Source: Paenibacillus brevis
GTDB lineage: Bacteria > Bacillota > Bacilli > Paenibacillales > Paenibacillaceae
Reading direction: 5' to 3'
DNA: 64,000 nucleotides
Assembly (NCBI RefSeq): GCF_018919145.1
Contig: NZ_JAHLQJ010000001.1
Coordinates: forward strand, 310,001-374,000
In this document: positions 8,077 through 17,493 of the stretch, piece by piece
Numbering within the stretch: position 1 is the stretch's first letter
How the letters are laid out: the number at the start of each line of letters is the position of its first letter
The notes under the pieces: model-generated
Seen by the model: the letters and a program-made list of their open reading frames with translations, nothing else
Databases searched by the model: none
What the model was told of the DNA's origin: nothing
Program-made: the position numbers and the translations under genes

Positions 8077-8200
8077 GGCATAAGTGTGAAGTGTTGTGAA
8101 GAAGCGGGAGCGTTCGCCTTTGTGAGCGGATTTCCACCTTGTTTAGTCCAATCATAGAAATCCGTGAACAACAGCGATCGTAGCAACCCTTCACACGTTG
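8077..8200 (-). repeat. Right arm of the inverted-repeat composite
   Basis: 124 bp, inverted relative to 7562-7683. The conserved core includes ACGATCGCTGTTGTTC and CTCACAAAGGCGAAC (read on minus). The arms differ by roughly 15-20 scattered substitutions, so the duplication is not brand new. Confidence 0.85.
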
Positions 8201-8323
8201 ACCATCTAACTCGCCCTATCTTTGTTTAACTGCTTGCCGCTATTACGCACTCTCCTGCTTCGCTCATTTAAGCCTTCGCCAGCCAAGCAACTATCTGCCG
8301 TGCCAGTCTATTAACACAAATAA

Positions 8324-8356
8324 GGCCTCCCGCCAGATCAGGTCTGTTGGGAGGCC
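8324..8356 (-). terminator. Terminator of the SLH protein gene
   Basis: Perfect 8-bp GC-rich stem GGCCTCCC / GGGAGGCC with a 17-base loop, followed on the minus strand by TTATTTGTGTT. It lies 13 bp downstream of the stop codon at 8369. Confidence 0.85.
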
Positions 8357-8368
8357 CTGCTTAATTTC

Positions 8369-11300
8369 CTATTTCCAGCTTTCGATTCCTGTCTCGAATT
8401 GATCGAAGTTATGCGGAGTCGAAGCTTCCATAATGTCTGAATAATTAGGATGACTTGTTGGTACATCGGTCCACTTCTGTCCAACCTGGATATCCCATGG
8501 GTGACGACCGAGCAACTGATTAAGAATACGAACCACTTCTAATCTTGTAATAGGCTCCCCTGGATTAAAGCTGTTTCCTGTGAAGTCGAACAACAAACCT
8601 TGCTGTTCAACGGTCGCAATGGCTTTTTCAGCCCAATAACCCTTAACGTCTGTATAGGAGCTTTCAGCTGCAGCATCCCACTGATACAAATTCATCAGGA
8701 TCTGTGCAAATTCAGCCCGGGTGATCTGTTGATTCGGCTTAAAGGTATTGTTCCCGAAGCCAACCATCCATTTATTGTTGGTTGCTGTAGTAATTGCATT
8801 TGCTGCCCAGTGCTTAGCATTCACATCCGTATAGGATACTTTACTGGAGCTTGCCGTAGAAGTATACAAACGAGACAAGATTGCTGCAACCTCAGATCGA
8901 ACAATCCCTTGGTCCGTCTTAAACGTACCGTCAGGATATCCAACCATATATGGCGTGTGATCCCCTGAATCCTTCAGCTTAGGCTGCAACGAGAAGCTGA
9001 ATTTCACAATTGTATCTCCGACATGGATAATGCCATCCTTGATATAGCTGTCCGTACCGAAGCTCTCTTCCCGGCTATCCTTACGGCTATCGAATACAGT
9101 GTATCCATTCTTCTCGCCAAGGAAGTAGTAATCTCCGTTTGCAAATACCATCCAGCCGTATTCTCCGCTGTCTGAGCTCACTTGCGGATTATGATTTTTG
9201 TTCGGTGCGAAATCTGCCAGCTCAGGAAGATTGACAAGCGTGCCAGGCACTCTGCCCTTGGAGCGGTTCAGCTCCGTATCCGCCCAATATAATTGCATAT
9301 TCACACCTGTAGCAGGTTGGCCTGTGATTTCATCCAGAATTGTGCCGTACGGGTCTACCAGGTCTACGGATAGCTTGGCATTTCCAGCACTATCCACAGT
9401 CAGCTTGCCTGCGGGGCCAGCCAGTTTCTCCCCATTAGGTGCAATTACATTCAGTGATAAGGTGTATTCACCCGGCGCCACCTTCGGAAGCGTGAAGCTT
9501 CCATCCTGATTCATAACCACATTAGGCAGGTTCAGTGTCTGACCATTCGCCGACTTTATTTTTCCCGAAACTTGGAGGTTCTCTCCTACCAGCTTCGTGA
9601 TTTTCTCCTGCACAACCTTGCCGCCATTGGCCTGATCGGATACAACCGGCTCTGTCTTCATGGTGGCAACAGGCTGCTGCACGGATCCCGAACCGCTTCC
9701 GGTAGAAGGAGTCGTTACAGGCCCGGAAGGTGCGCCAGGTCTTACTGTCACTACATTAGATACACCCGCACGCTCTCCTGACTCCACTCTTAGACGGAAA
9801 TGATACGTTTCACGACTGGACAAGTTAGCAATTGTTGCACTAGTTGAAGCATCGTCCAGCGTTTCAAGCGGAGTTGCCGGGTAGTAGTTCTCCCCATCCG
9901 TCGATTGTTCAATCACAATGCTTGAAGCCCCTGTTAATGGAGGGAACGTCAACGTTACTTGCTGCACGCCTGCTGCAGCCGCTAACGTTGTTACTGGTTC
10001 CGAAGGGGAGGCTTGAACGATGTTGGACACACCGCGATAAACACCTGATCCAATTACTAAGCGATAATGATAAGCTTTACCGTTAGTCAGACCCGTAACG
10101 GTTGCACTAGTGGATGTGGCATCCAGTGTCTCCACCGGAGTAACCGGACTGAAGTTACTGCCGTCCTCCGATTGCTCAACCACAATATTCGATGTCCCTA
10201 AGGCAGGGAATTTCAAGATAATCTGCTGATTTCCTGTCTCGGTCGATAAGGTAGTCAATGACTCTGAAGGCAATGCTTCAACTATATTGGACTCGCCTTG
10301 ATAGAAGCCAGAAACAACGTTTAAACGGAAGTAATAGGTTTCGCCATTCACTAAGCCGGTTACTGTCGCATTTGTCGAGGATGCATCGAGCGCCTCGAGC
10401 AAGGCAGCCGGACCAAAATTGACCCCATCAGTAGATTGCTCAACCATAATGTCAGTTGCTCCGATTAGTTCCGGGAAGCTCAATATAGCTTGTCCATTGC
10501 CCGCTTCCACGGATAGTGTAGATAACGGGGCCGGATTAGCTGCCAGAACATAGACGGTAAATGTCTTCTCGCTGGTCAATCCGTCTTTAGTGATCGTTGC
10601 TTTTACATTTACATAGGTTCCCGGTTGGGAGATCACCGGTCTGGTAACCGTGCCATCCGGAGCAATGATCGACGGTTGATCAGAGGTCCAGACTGTCGTA
10701 ACACCTTCGTCATCCTTCAGTGTAAGATTATTTCTTACCGAATTTTTGGAGTCTCCAGAATTGTACTGAATATCCGTAACAGTCTCTGCCTGTTCGATAT
10801 CGTGAATGGCCTCTTTGTAATCCGCAATCAACTTAGTTGCAATGCGGCTGGCCAGCTCTTCGATAATTTCGCTGGTAGGCTTCGTAGAATCAATCTGGAA
10901 TCCGTTCTGGAAAATGTCATCGATAAAGCTCTGATTAACATCCTCATAAGTGGCTTCAGTTACTCCCACATATTGGAGTCCATTTTGATTGAACGAGTCT
11001 GTCAGCTTATCTTGATTGTCTCCTCCGTCCAAGTCACCGCGCGGGTCATCATTAATGTTCACGACATAGCGGAGCGGTGCTGTTCCCCAATGAATGTTGT
11101 CTACCGCTACATCCAAACTCTTGCTTGAGGTAGAGTACAATTTCATGTTCTCGAAGGAGAAAATAGAGATAATATCGCAGCTGTGACCGACGTGGCTAAC
11201 GATCGGGCCAAATTCGTTGCCGTACACGTCCGGGAGAGAGAGATTTCGGATAAGCTGATCGCCATTATCCCACATGTTCAGCGTGGTATCTGTAGCAACG

Positions 11301-12007
11301 ATTTTAATATTGTGCTGCGTAGAGCTGCCTTTAGTAAATTGTTGAACTAAAGTTACTCCCGCTATATACTGCAATGGATTCGATGTTTCATTGTGCAGTG
11401 CGGATGGGTCTATTGCTTCGAGCTTATAGACCTTGATCGCGCCTTGTACATATATGATTGCATAACCACTCAACTTACCGGCACTATCAATCTTTGTATT
11501 AAAAAGAAAGCCGCCGCCTTCCATGCTGTGGTAATCTACCTTGGATTCATCCATATCGAACGTGATAATCTTTTTGCCTGACGGACTGCCATCAGTCAGC
11601 ATGAAATCCTTGTATCCAGGGATAGTGTAGCCATAGAAGGTTAAGGTATTCCCTCCATTTGAAACTTGTACGTGATTGTAGTCGGCCGTCTCAACGGACG
11701 GAGTAATAACAAAATTATAATAATCTATATACCAGCTTGCTTTTCCACTATGGACATACTGCATGTCGGATACAGTAGCCGGATCCGCACTTGCATCCAT
11801 AATGGATACATATTTCGGGTTGACGCCCGCTGCACTCAACTTGGCTTTAATTGCATCATTTAATTCACTCTCGAAATCACTTGCATCATAGACACTCGTT
11901 CCCACATTGTAGTAGACCTCCGCTACCGGAGAAAGTGCATGTGCCATCGGCATGCTTGTAATAACCAGCAAGATGGCCATTACCATTGAGACCACTGTCT
12001 TCTTCAT
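8369..12007 (-). CDS. Secreted SLH-anchored surface protein with three Fn3 modules
   Basis: About 1212 aa. Signal peptide residues 1-25 (MKKTVVSMVMAILLVITSMPMAHA). Residues ~30-400 are an unrecognised region with an Asp-rich stretch (NDDPRGDLDGGDNQD) that could bind Ca2+. Next come an aBig2-like Ig module (~405-490, WTSDQPSIIAPDGTVT), three Fn3-like repeats (~490-770, each ending YxxRLxVxSG...), a Ser/Gly/Thr linker, a collagen-binding-B-like segment (~800-930) and three SLH motifs (~1030-1190). SLH motifs bind pyruvylated secondary cell-wall polymer, so the protein is expected on the cell surface. Start: ATG at 12007 has SD GGGTGAG; the ATG at 12019 has none. Substrate unknown. Divergent from the hybrid kinase at 12204. 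Confidence 0.88.
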   Translation of the reverse strand: MKKTVVSMVMAILLVITSMPMAHALSPVAEVYYNVGTSVYDASDFESELNDAIKAKLSAAGVNPKYVSIMDASADPATVSDMQYVHSGKASWYIDYYNFVITPSVETADYNHVQVSNGGNTLTFYGYTIPGYKDFMLTDGSPSGKKIITFDMDESKVDYHSMEGGGFLFNTKIDSAGKLSGYAIIYVQGAIKVYKLEAIDPSALHNETSNPLQYIAGVTLVQQFTKGSSTQHNIKIVATDTTLNMWDNGDQLIRNLSLPDVYGNEFGPIVSHVGHSCDIISIFSFENMKLYSTSSKSLDVAVDNIHWGTAPLRYVVNINDDPRGDLDGGDNQDKLTDSFNQNGLQYVGVTEATYEDVNQSFIDDIFQNGFQIDSTKPTSEIIEELASRIATKLIADYKEAIHDIEQAETVTDIQYNSGDSKNSVRNNLTLKDDEGVTTVWTSDQPSIIAPDGTVTRPVISQPGTYVNVKATITKDGLTSEKTFTVYVLAANPAPLSTLSVEAGNGQAILSFPELIGATDIMVEQSTDGVNFGPAALLEALDASSTNATVTGLVNGETYYFRLNVVSGFYQGESNIVEALPSESLTTLSTETGNQQIILKFPALGTSNIVVEQSEDGSNFSPVTPVETLDATSTSATVTGLTNGKAYHYRLVIGSGVYRGVSNIVQASPSEPVTTLAAAAGVQQVTLTFPPLTGASSIVIEQSTDGENYYPATPLETLDDASTSATIANLSSRETYHFRLRVESGERAGVSNVVTVRPGAPSGPVTTPSTGSGSGSVQQPVATMKTEPVVSDQANGGKVVQEKITKLVGENLQVSGKIKSANGQTLNLPNVVMNQDGSFTLPKVAPGEYTLSLNVIAPNGEKLAGPAGKLTVDSAGNAKLSVDLVDPYGTILDEITGQPATGVNMQLYWADTELNRSKGRVPGTLVNLPELADFAPNKNHNPQVSSDSGEYGWMVFANGDYYFLGEKNGYTVFDSRKDSREESFGTDSYIKDGIIHVGDTIVKFSFSLQPKLKDSGDHTPYMVGYPDGTFKTDQGIVRSEVAAILSRLYTSTASSSKVSYTDVNAKHWAANAITTATNNKWMVGFGNNTFKPNQQITRAEFAQILMNLYQWDAAAESSYTDVKGYWAEKAIATVEQQGLLFDFTGNSFNPGEPITRLEVVRILNQLLGRHPWDIQVGQKWTDVPTSHPNYSDIMEASTPHNFDQFETGIESWK

Positions 12008-12110
12008 CAGCTCACCCATTCTGTAATTTTAGTAGTAATGCAGTCTATCTCGAATTACCCTCCCAATTCATAAATGTTTAAAAATGATGATATTAAAATA
12101 GCAGATGGCT

Positions 12111-12161
12111 CTCTCAAAAATCTCTCAAACATTGGCATTTCGGTTGATAGCTTTTTGAGAG
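12111..12161. promoter_or_regulatory. CTCTCAAA boxes between the SLH gene and the hybrid kinase
   Basis: CTCTCAAAAA at 12111-12120 is repeated directly (CTCTCAAAC, 12122-12130) and inversely (TTTTTGAGAG, 12152-12161, a perfect 10-bp inverted match). The set sits in the 196-bp divergent region, just upstream of TATGATAAT at about 12172, a possible -10 for the kinase gene. A plausible operator for the response regulator at 15136 or another regulator. Confidence 0.45.
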
Positions 12162-12203
12162 TTTCGTAGCATATGATAATATCCGTACAGGAGCGTGATA
12201 GAC

Positions 12204-15164
12204 ATGAAGAGACTACTAGGCTTTCTCGGTGCCGCCTGCGCCTTAATTGCCATGTTGTATATGATTTTCAGCGATGAGGACACTGCCAATATCAAGACCA
12301 AGGCTGTTGATGGTATCCTTGATCTGCGTGAAATTACAGATTCTCCGTTCGTATCTTTGGCAGGAGATTGGAAATTTACGCCTGATTCGTTTACAGATCC
12401 AGAACACCTTGCCAAAGAGGCCGTTTTGCTGCCGGTACCTGGCGCGTGGCCCTCCGATATCCACTGGGGATCTTATCAATTAGTCGTCTATCTGCCTGAT
12501 CAATGGGCCGAGATCGGATTGCGCATTCGAAATATCTGGGCTGCACATGAGCTTTATATTAATGGAGTACTTGTCTCCGAAAAGGGGACACCTGCCGACT
12601 CCAAACAAGAGATGATCCCGGATAATCGCTCCTATGAAATTTACTTCAAGCCGGATCAGCGTCAGGTACTGATTACCGTCCATGCGTCTAATTTCTACAA
12701 TGCCAGAGGGGGTATTGTTCTACCGATTGACATTGGTGATGCCGAACTGATAGACAAGGATGTGCACCGAGATCTTTCTCTGGAATGGGCCGCCGTACTT
12801 TTCTTGCTGATATGCAGCATGTATCATCTCACGCTCTACTTAATGAGAACGAAAGATGAAGCCTTTCTCTACAGCGGGCTCCATTTCTTATTACTTTCGG
12901 CAGCAATCGCTCTTTGGGGAGAACGAATAGTCATTCGGGAGTTCCCGGATTTTCCATTCGAGCTCTATTTCCGGTTACAGGATACCCTTACTTATTTGAG
13001 CTCTATTATGCTAATTGTATTTTTCGCAAAGATGATTCCATTTATGGTGAGTCGCAGGGCTTTGTTCCTCCTCTGTCTACCCCTGTTGGCCTTCGCGTTC
13101 CTGAATGCGATACTGCCTGCAAGAACTCTTTCTTCTGTGCAGTATGTAATGTTGTACTATATGGATCTGCTCTTCATTATTCTGCTGGTACGCACCTTGT
13201 ATCTAACCATGAAGAACCGAATTGCTATTCGTCGAAATGAAGCCGTTATACTCATATTGATCATGATCTTTCTTGCTATGTTTGCTATCAGTTCTTCTTC
13301 GGATACCTTGTTCTTCTCCGGACGTAATAGCATGAACCGGGTGGGACTGATCGGGTTCATCATGACCATGAACGTCTTCTTGGGCATTCGATTGATGAAC
13401 CGGACAGAGGAGTCGGAGAAATTAACAACCCGCCTGAAAAATGCAAATGCTGCAAAGGATGCCTTTCTGAAAGTTACTGCCCAAGAATTGCGGCGGCCTC
13501 TGCTCGATGCCGTTCATCTCATGCGGTCAATTCCTCAAGAGAAGAATGATCAGAAACAGGGCGAGCAATTGTACTTGGCTGAGCAGCTCATGGAAAATAT
13601 GGTTTATCTGCTACGAGATTTGCATGATTTTACCCGCCTGAGGTTTGAAGATTATGAGGTTCAATTGAAATCGACCAATCTAAGAATGGTCATGCTCTAC
13701 GTCATTCAACTGATGCAGTTTACGTTCAACAAAAAGAATATACAAATCAATGAAACGATCGTGAGCCAGCTATATGTATGGGCAGATGAGCAGCTTTTGA
13801 CACAGGTTCTTTTGCGTGTAATGACTGAAATAACTCATGATGCTGTCGAGGATGTCTTGACGATTGAATCTGTACAAGAGGGTTCCGGCGTGCTGCTTAT
13901 CATCACTACATCCCGTCAGTCGACGACAGCCAGCCGGGATCTTCAGCACTCCTCCGGCCTGATGATGACAGAAGAGCTTATCCAGCAAATGAACGGGTCG
14001 GTCACGTACGAGCGAATGAACACCGGCATACGATTCACAGTCAGGCTGACCTTCAGCGAATTCAAGGAGCCGATGGCTCCGTTGGATTACGAATACCTCA
14101 TCCGTTCTGTTGCTGCTTCGGAAGAAAGGGAACTGCAAACCGTTCTTATTGTAGATGACGATGTGATGCATGCGGAAATCATGAAAAGCATGCTGAGCGA
14201 TACCTACAAAATACAAACCGTCTACACCATTCAAGAGGCGCTGGATTATTATCGTAATCACCCGGAAGTCGCGTTAGTCATCATTGACGATCTCATTCCA
14301 GGCGAGATGAATAGTCTGGACCTGCTGAGACAGATCCGCTTCCAGACCTCACGGATAGAGCTTCCGATTCTCATGATGATTTCTTCAGAATATCCGGGAT
14401 ATATTGAGACCCTCTTTGCCGCGGGGGCAAATGATTATCTATTGAAGCCCTTCTCGAAGGAAACCTTGATGGCCCGGCTCAATGCGGCAGAGCAGACTAA
14501 ACAGTCGATGTTAAAAGCGATCGAATATGAAATGGCTTTTCTGCAGACCCAGATTAAACCTCATTTCCTGTATAACGCGCTTAGCAACATCATTTCATTC
14601 TGCTATACGGACGGCGAACGAGCGGCTTACTTGCTTACGATGCTTAGTTCATTCCTGCGTTATATATTCGAATCCAGCAGAGATGGACAGACCTCCTCCT
14701 TACAAAAGGAGCTGGAGATTATTGAAGCTTATGTAGAGGTAGAAAAGGCTCGGTTCGGCGAACGATTAAGCTATGCTTATGAACTGGACCCGCTCCTTGA
14801 CGCGGAGAAGACACGCATTCCCAGCTTGCTTCTGCAGCCGTTAGTCGAAAATGCAATACGTCACGGTATATTTAACAAGGAGGGCCCGGGGCATGTTCAA
14901 GTGACAATTACGGTTGATACTCATCTCCTCCACGTCGCCATTACCGATGACGGCGTAGGGATGACGGCTTCTCAATGCAAGGAATTAATGGAGGGGGCGC
15001 CTTCGAACGGGATCGGATTCACGAATGTGCGCCGGCGTGTGCATGATTTTACCCAAGGCAAATTGGAAATCCATTCGTCACCAGAAAAAGGGACGACTAT
15101 TCTATTAACGATTCCCCTGAAGGGAGAGCAAATGAATGTGGAAAGTAATGATCGTAGAGGATGA
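12204..15164 (+). CDS. Hybrid sensor histidine kinase: 7TM-DISM, degenerate kinase, REC, LytS-type kinase
   Basis: About 986 aa. TM at ~5-23, then an extracellular jelly-roll domain (7TMR-DISMED type, ~35-185, LAGDWKF...YINGVLV) and seven TM helices (~190-405). Next is a HisKA/HATPase-like module (~415-640) in which the expected SHELRTPL reads AQELRRPL (His replaced) and the N-box is unrecognisable, so it is probably inactive. A REC domain follows (~645-765, LIVDDD and the phospho-acceptor in VIIDDLIPG). Last come a LytS-type kinase domain with QIKPHFLYNAL (His near 786) and an intact ATPase (LVENAIRHG, DDGVGM). Phosphorelay to the overlapping response regulator is expected. Start 12204 chosen because AGGAG is 10 bp upstream; the GTG at 12195 is too close. 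Confidence 0.88.
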   Translation: MKRLLGFLGAACALIAMLYMIFSDEDTANIKTKAVDGILDLREITDSPFVSLAGDWKFTPDSFTDPEHLAKEAVLLPVPGAWPSDIHWGSYQLVVYLPDQWAEIGLRIRNIWAAHELYINGVLVSEKGTPADSKQEMIPDNRSYEIYFKPDQRQVLITVHASNFYNARGGIVLPIDIGDAELIDKDVHRDLSLEWAAVLFLLICSMYHLTLYLMRTKDEAFLYSGLHFLLLSAAIALWGERIVIREFPDFPFELYFRLQDTLTYLSSIMLIVFFAKMIPFMVSRRALFLLCLPLLAFAFLNAILPARTLSSVQYVMLYYMDLLFIILLVRTLYLTMKNRIAIRRNEAVILILIMIFLAMFAISSSSDTLFFSGRNSMNRVGLIGFIMTMNVFLGIRLMNRTEESEKLTTRLKNANAAKDAFLKVTAQELRRPLLDAVHLMRSIPQEKNDQKQGEQLYLAEQLMENMVYLLRDLHDFTRLRFEDYEVQLKSTNLRMVMLYVIQLMQFTFNKKNIQINETIVSQLYVWADEQLLTQVLLRVMTEITHDAVEDVLTIESVQEGSGVLLIITTSRQSTTASRDLQHSSGLMMTEELIQQMNGSVTYERMNTGIRFTVRLTFSEFKEPMAPLDYEYLIRSVAASEERELQTVLIVDDDVMHAEIMKSMLSDTYKIQTVYTIQEALDYYRNHPEVALVIIDDLIPGEMNSLDLLRQIRFQTSRIELPILMMISSEYPGYIETLFAAGANDYLLKPFSKETLMARLNAAEQTKQSMLKAIEYEMAFLQTQIKPHFLYNALSNIISFCYTDGERAAYLLTMLSSFLRYIFESSRDGQTSSLQKELEIIEAYVEVEKARFGERLSYAYELDPLLDAEKTRIPSLLLQPLVENAIRHGIFNKEGPGHVQVTITVDTHLLHVAITDDGVGMTASQCKELMEGAPSNGIGFTNVRRRVHDFTQGKLEIHSSPEKGTTILLTIPLKGEQMNVESNDRRG

Positions 15165-15900
15165 GCGGCCGATTCTTGACTTACATGCCAGATTACTTGA
15201 GTCCTACGGACCTTTTCAAATCGTCGGCCGCTTTGAGTCTCCCTTCGAAGCCTTGCAGGAAATTCCGAGGCTGGACCTTGATGCCATTCTGCTCGATGTT
15301 GAAATGCCGCGGATGACTGGATTGCAATTAGCCCAGAGCTTAGTTGAAACGGGGATTGACGTGCCCGTGATCTTCACGACCGCGTATCAGCAATATGCAG
15401 TACAAGCTTTTCGCGTCCAGGCATTGGACTATATCTTGAAGCCTATGACTCCTAACATGGTCAAGCAACTTGATGAACGGCTCCAGAAATATTACGGACA
15501 GAGGCCAAAGCAGCTTCCGAGGGGCCAGCTCTGTGTACAGCTTTACGGAGACGCATTTGTCAAAAGTGGCGGACAGCTTGTAAAATGGCCTACCCGTATA
15601 ACAGAAGAGCTATTTTATTATTTTTTATTACAGGAGAATAAGCTGTGCCACAAATTGAGAATTATAGATGACCTCTGGATGAATGTAGAGGAGAAGCGCG
15701 CCTTCTCCAATCTTTACAATACGATTTATCGAATGAGGCAGCTGTTCGTGGAGCTCGATGTCCCGATCGTGATCGACCGGGTGAACCATGGCTATATCAT
15801 GCATACCCATAACAACATTACTATCGAGCCCAAGGAAAAAGAGGACGACATGCTGTTGGAATCGAAGGGATATCTGTGGGCCTACCGTTGGGGAGACTAA
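15136..15900 (+). CDS. Response regulator, REC plus SARP/BTAD-like output
   Basis: 254 aa. Residues ~3-118 are a receiver domain (VMIVEDE acidic pair, phospho-acceptor in AILLDVEMPRMTG near residue 54, Thr in FTTAYQQYAV, Lys in ILKPMT). Residues ~130-225 resemble the winged-helix region of COG3947-type regulators (REC with SARP-like output; LCHKLRIIDDLW..., YNTIYRMRQLF). It overlaps the kinase gene by 29 bp, implying co-translation as its cognate regulator. Target genes are not shown by sequence; the divergent SLH gene and its CTCTCAAA boxes are the nearest candidates. A terminator follows at 15991. Confidence 0.88.
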   Translation: MWKVMIVEDERPILDLHARLLESYGPFQIVGRFESPFEALQEIPRLDLDAILLDVEMPRMTGLQLAQSLVETGIDVPVIFTTAYQQYAVQAFRVQALDYILKPMTPNMVKQLDERLQKYYGQRPKQLPRGQLCVQLYGDAFVKSGGQLVKWPTRITEELFYYFLLQENKLCHKLRIIDDLWMNVEEKRAFSNLYNTIYRMRQLFVELDVPIVIDRVNHGYIMHTHNNITIEPKEKEDDMLLESKGYLWAYRWGD

Positions 15901-15990
15901 CTCCTGCGAGATAGACGGTACAAAAAAAGCCATCGTCGTCCCGTCTGCTTTGATGGCGCCAAACCCCTTCATGTTCATATGTTCTCCGTT

Positions 15991-16012
15991 AACAGGCCCT
16001 TCGGGGCCTGTT
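15991..16012 (+). terminator. Terminator after the response regulator
   Basis: AACAGGCC, loop CTTCGG, GGCCTGTT, then TCGTATTCTCTCTTT. Compact 8-bp stem, moderate U-richness downstream. Confidence 0.7.
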
Positions 16013-16044
16013 CGTATTCTCTCTTTCTTCGCATGGTAATACCT

Positions 16045-16074
16045 TGCATATTTTAGCAGCGAAGTGGAATAATA
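16045..16074 (+). promoter_or_regulatory. Candidate sigma-G promoter of the ger operon
   Basis: TGCATA (consensus TGMATA), a 17-bp spacer and AATAATA (consensus CATNNTA, one mismatch) lie about 38 bp upstream of the first gene's TTG. Germinant receptor operons are known to be forespore (sigma-G) expressed, which makes this short match more believable. Confidence 0.4.
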
Positions 16075-16112
16075 ATGCCGATATTCCGGCCAGTGCCAGA
16101 AGGAGTTGCATC

Positions 16113-16346
16113 TTGCTCGGGAACCTGTTAGTCGTAGTTGTTATTGTAATAGCGCTCCTATTCCTGGATAGGCGTGCCTTCATCCGTTCGGAGAGAAGGA
16201 CGAAAATCGTGTACCTTCTCCTGCTCCTGCCGGCTGCTTACTTATCCGTAATATTCATCCTGCAATTGCCTTGGTTCGATCTCGGGCATCTCACAAAAGC
16301 CATATATGGATGGCCTGCCAGACAAATCGTTGCACTGCTAAAATAA
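16113..16346 (+). CDS. Small two-helix membrane protein heading the ger operon
   Basis: 77 aa from a TTG start with AGAAGGAG seven bases upstream. An in-frame TTG at 16044 would add 23 residues but has no SD and lies at the putative promoter. Helix 1 (~residues 2-20, NLLVVVVIVIALLFL), a basic loop (DRRAFIRSERRTK), helix 2 (~32-52) and a short tail. I do not recognise a family. It ends 25 bp before gerAB and shares its strand, so it is probably co-transcribed. A role as an accessory of the germinant receptor is inference from position only. Confidence 0.6.
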   Translation: MLGNLLVVVVIVIALLFLDRRAFIRSERRTKIVYLLLLLPAAYLSVIFILQLPWFDLGHLTKAIYGWPARQIVALLK

Positions 16347-16371
16347 TTCCGCATCTTGAAGGGATGTAGCT

Positions 16372-17493
16372 ATGTCGTCCGATCGTTCTACCATCAACTT
16401 AAGGCAACTGGCAGGTTTATTAACCTGTTACATTATCGGTTCCGCCATCGTGTTTATTCCCAATCCACTTACGGCCGCGGCCGGCAACGATGCATGGATT
16501 TCGATGACGCTCGCTTACGCCTTTGGCATCCTCATGTTGTCATGCGTTCTGTACCTTCACAACAGCCACGATGGAGCGAGCATAATCTCATATAGCCGCA
16601 AGCTGATCGGGCGGACCGCTACATATCCTGTCGGAATCCTCTTTATCTTGATGCTGTTTTTTGCGGTATGCGCCATTAATGCAAGCATCGGCATTTTTTT
16701 CACGAGTGTGATGATGGACCGGACTCCCCCGTATATATTCCATTCCATCGGCATGCTGCTTTCCGCGCTGACGGCGCGTTCAGGCATTCGTGTCATGGCA
16801 CGGATGTTTTTTTTGCTAGTTTGGCTGATGCTCTTTTTCTCTCTGCTGGTCATGATCCTCGCTATCCCGATCTATCGTCCGGGCATGCTTCTTCCCTTGT
16901 TCGAGAACGGTGTCAAGCCCATGCTGCACGGTTTGTTCATCTCCGCCGGGTTCCCGTTCGGGGAGATCGTAATATTCGCGATGCTCCTGCCATTCGTCCG
17001 GCTTCAAGCCGGTCAATCCGCGGCCAAAGCGTTGTACTCAGCTTATTCGTTCTCAGCTCTCATGCTAATCTTGCCGACGCTATGCACCATTATGGCATTC
17101 GGTCCCGCGGCCGGTTACTTCAATTATTCGCTATATCGCCTCGCAATCGAGATTCACATCGTTGAACTATTCCAGAGAGTGGAAGCCATTATCGGCATCG
17201 CGCTTATTCTAGGGTCATATATGAAGGCGACACTTCTGCTCTTTATTCTCTACCAATGTCTCATCCAGCTCTTCAACCTGAGGGATGATAATGTATTGCT
17301 GTATCCCCTCTCGGTGATCTGCATCTTCTTGTCGACCACCATGTTCCAAAGTCCGGCCGACTTCCATGAGCAAGTCTATACGATCTGGCCGTTCACGGTC
17401 ATCGTCGTCGGATGCGGCCTTATTCTCTTTCTAACGCTGATTACTTGGATCAAGCATCGATATCTTCAAGCCGATCGAGGGGGTACTTCATGA
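16372..17493 (+). CDS. gerAB: Spore germinant receptor B subunit (GerAB family)
   Basis: 373 aa integral membrane protein with about ten helices, of the GerB/spore-germination family within the APC permease superfamily. The opening INLRQLAGLLTCYIIGSAIVFIPNP and AGNDAWISM near residue 40 are typical. In known receptors the B subunit binds the germinant (amino acid or sugar) in the inner spore membrane. SD AAGGG precedes ATG at 16372, and the stop codon overlaps the gerAA start (ATGA). The family call is firm; which paralogue (gerA, gerB, gerK) it corresponds to cannot be decided here, so the symbol denotes the family only. Confidence 0.9.
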   Translation: MSSDRSTINLRQLAGLLTCYIIGSAIVFIPNPLTAAAGNDAWISMTLAYAFGILMLSCVLYLHNSHDGASIISYSRKLIGRTATYPVGILFILMLFFAVCAINASIGIFFTSVMMDRTPPYIFHSIGMLLSALTARSGIRVMARMFFLLVWLMLFFSLLVMILAIPIYRPGMLLPLFENGVKPMLHGLFISAGFPFGEIVIFAMLLPFVRLQAGQSAAKALYSAYSFSALMLILPTLCTIMAFGPAAGYFNYSLYRLAIEIHIVELFQRVEAIIGIALILGSYMKATLLLFILYQCLIQLFNLRDDNVLLYPLSVICIFLSTTMFQSPADFHEQVYTIWPFTVIVVGCGLILFLTLITWIKHRYLQADRGGTS

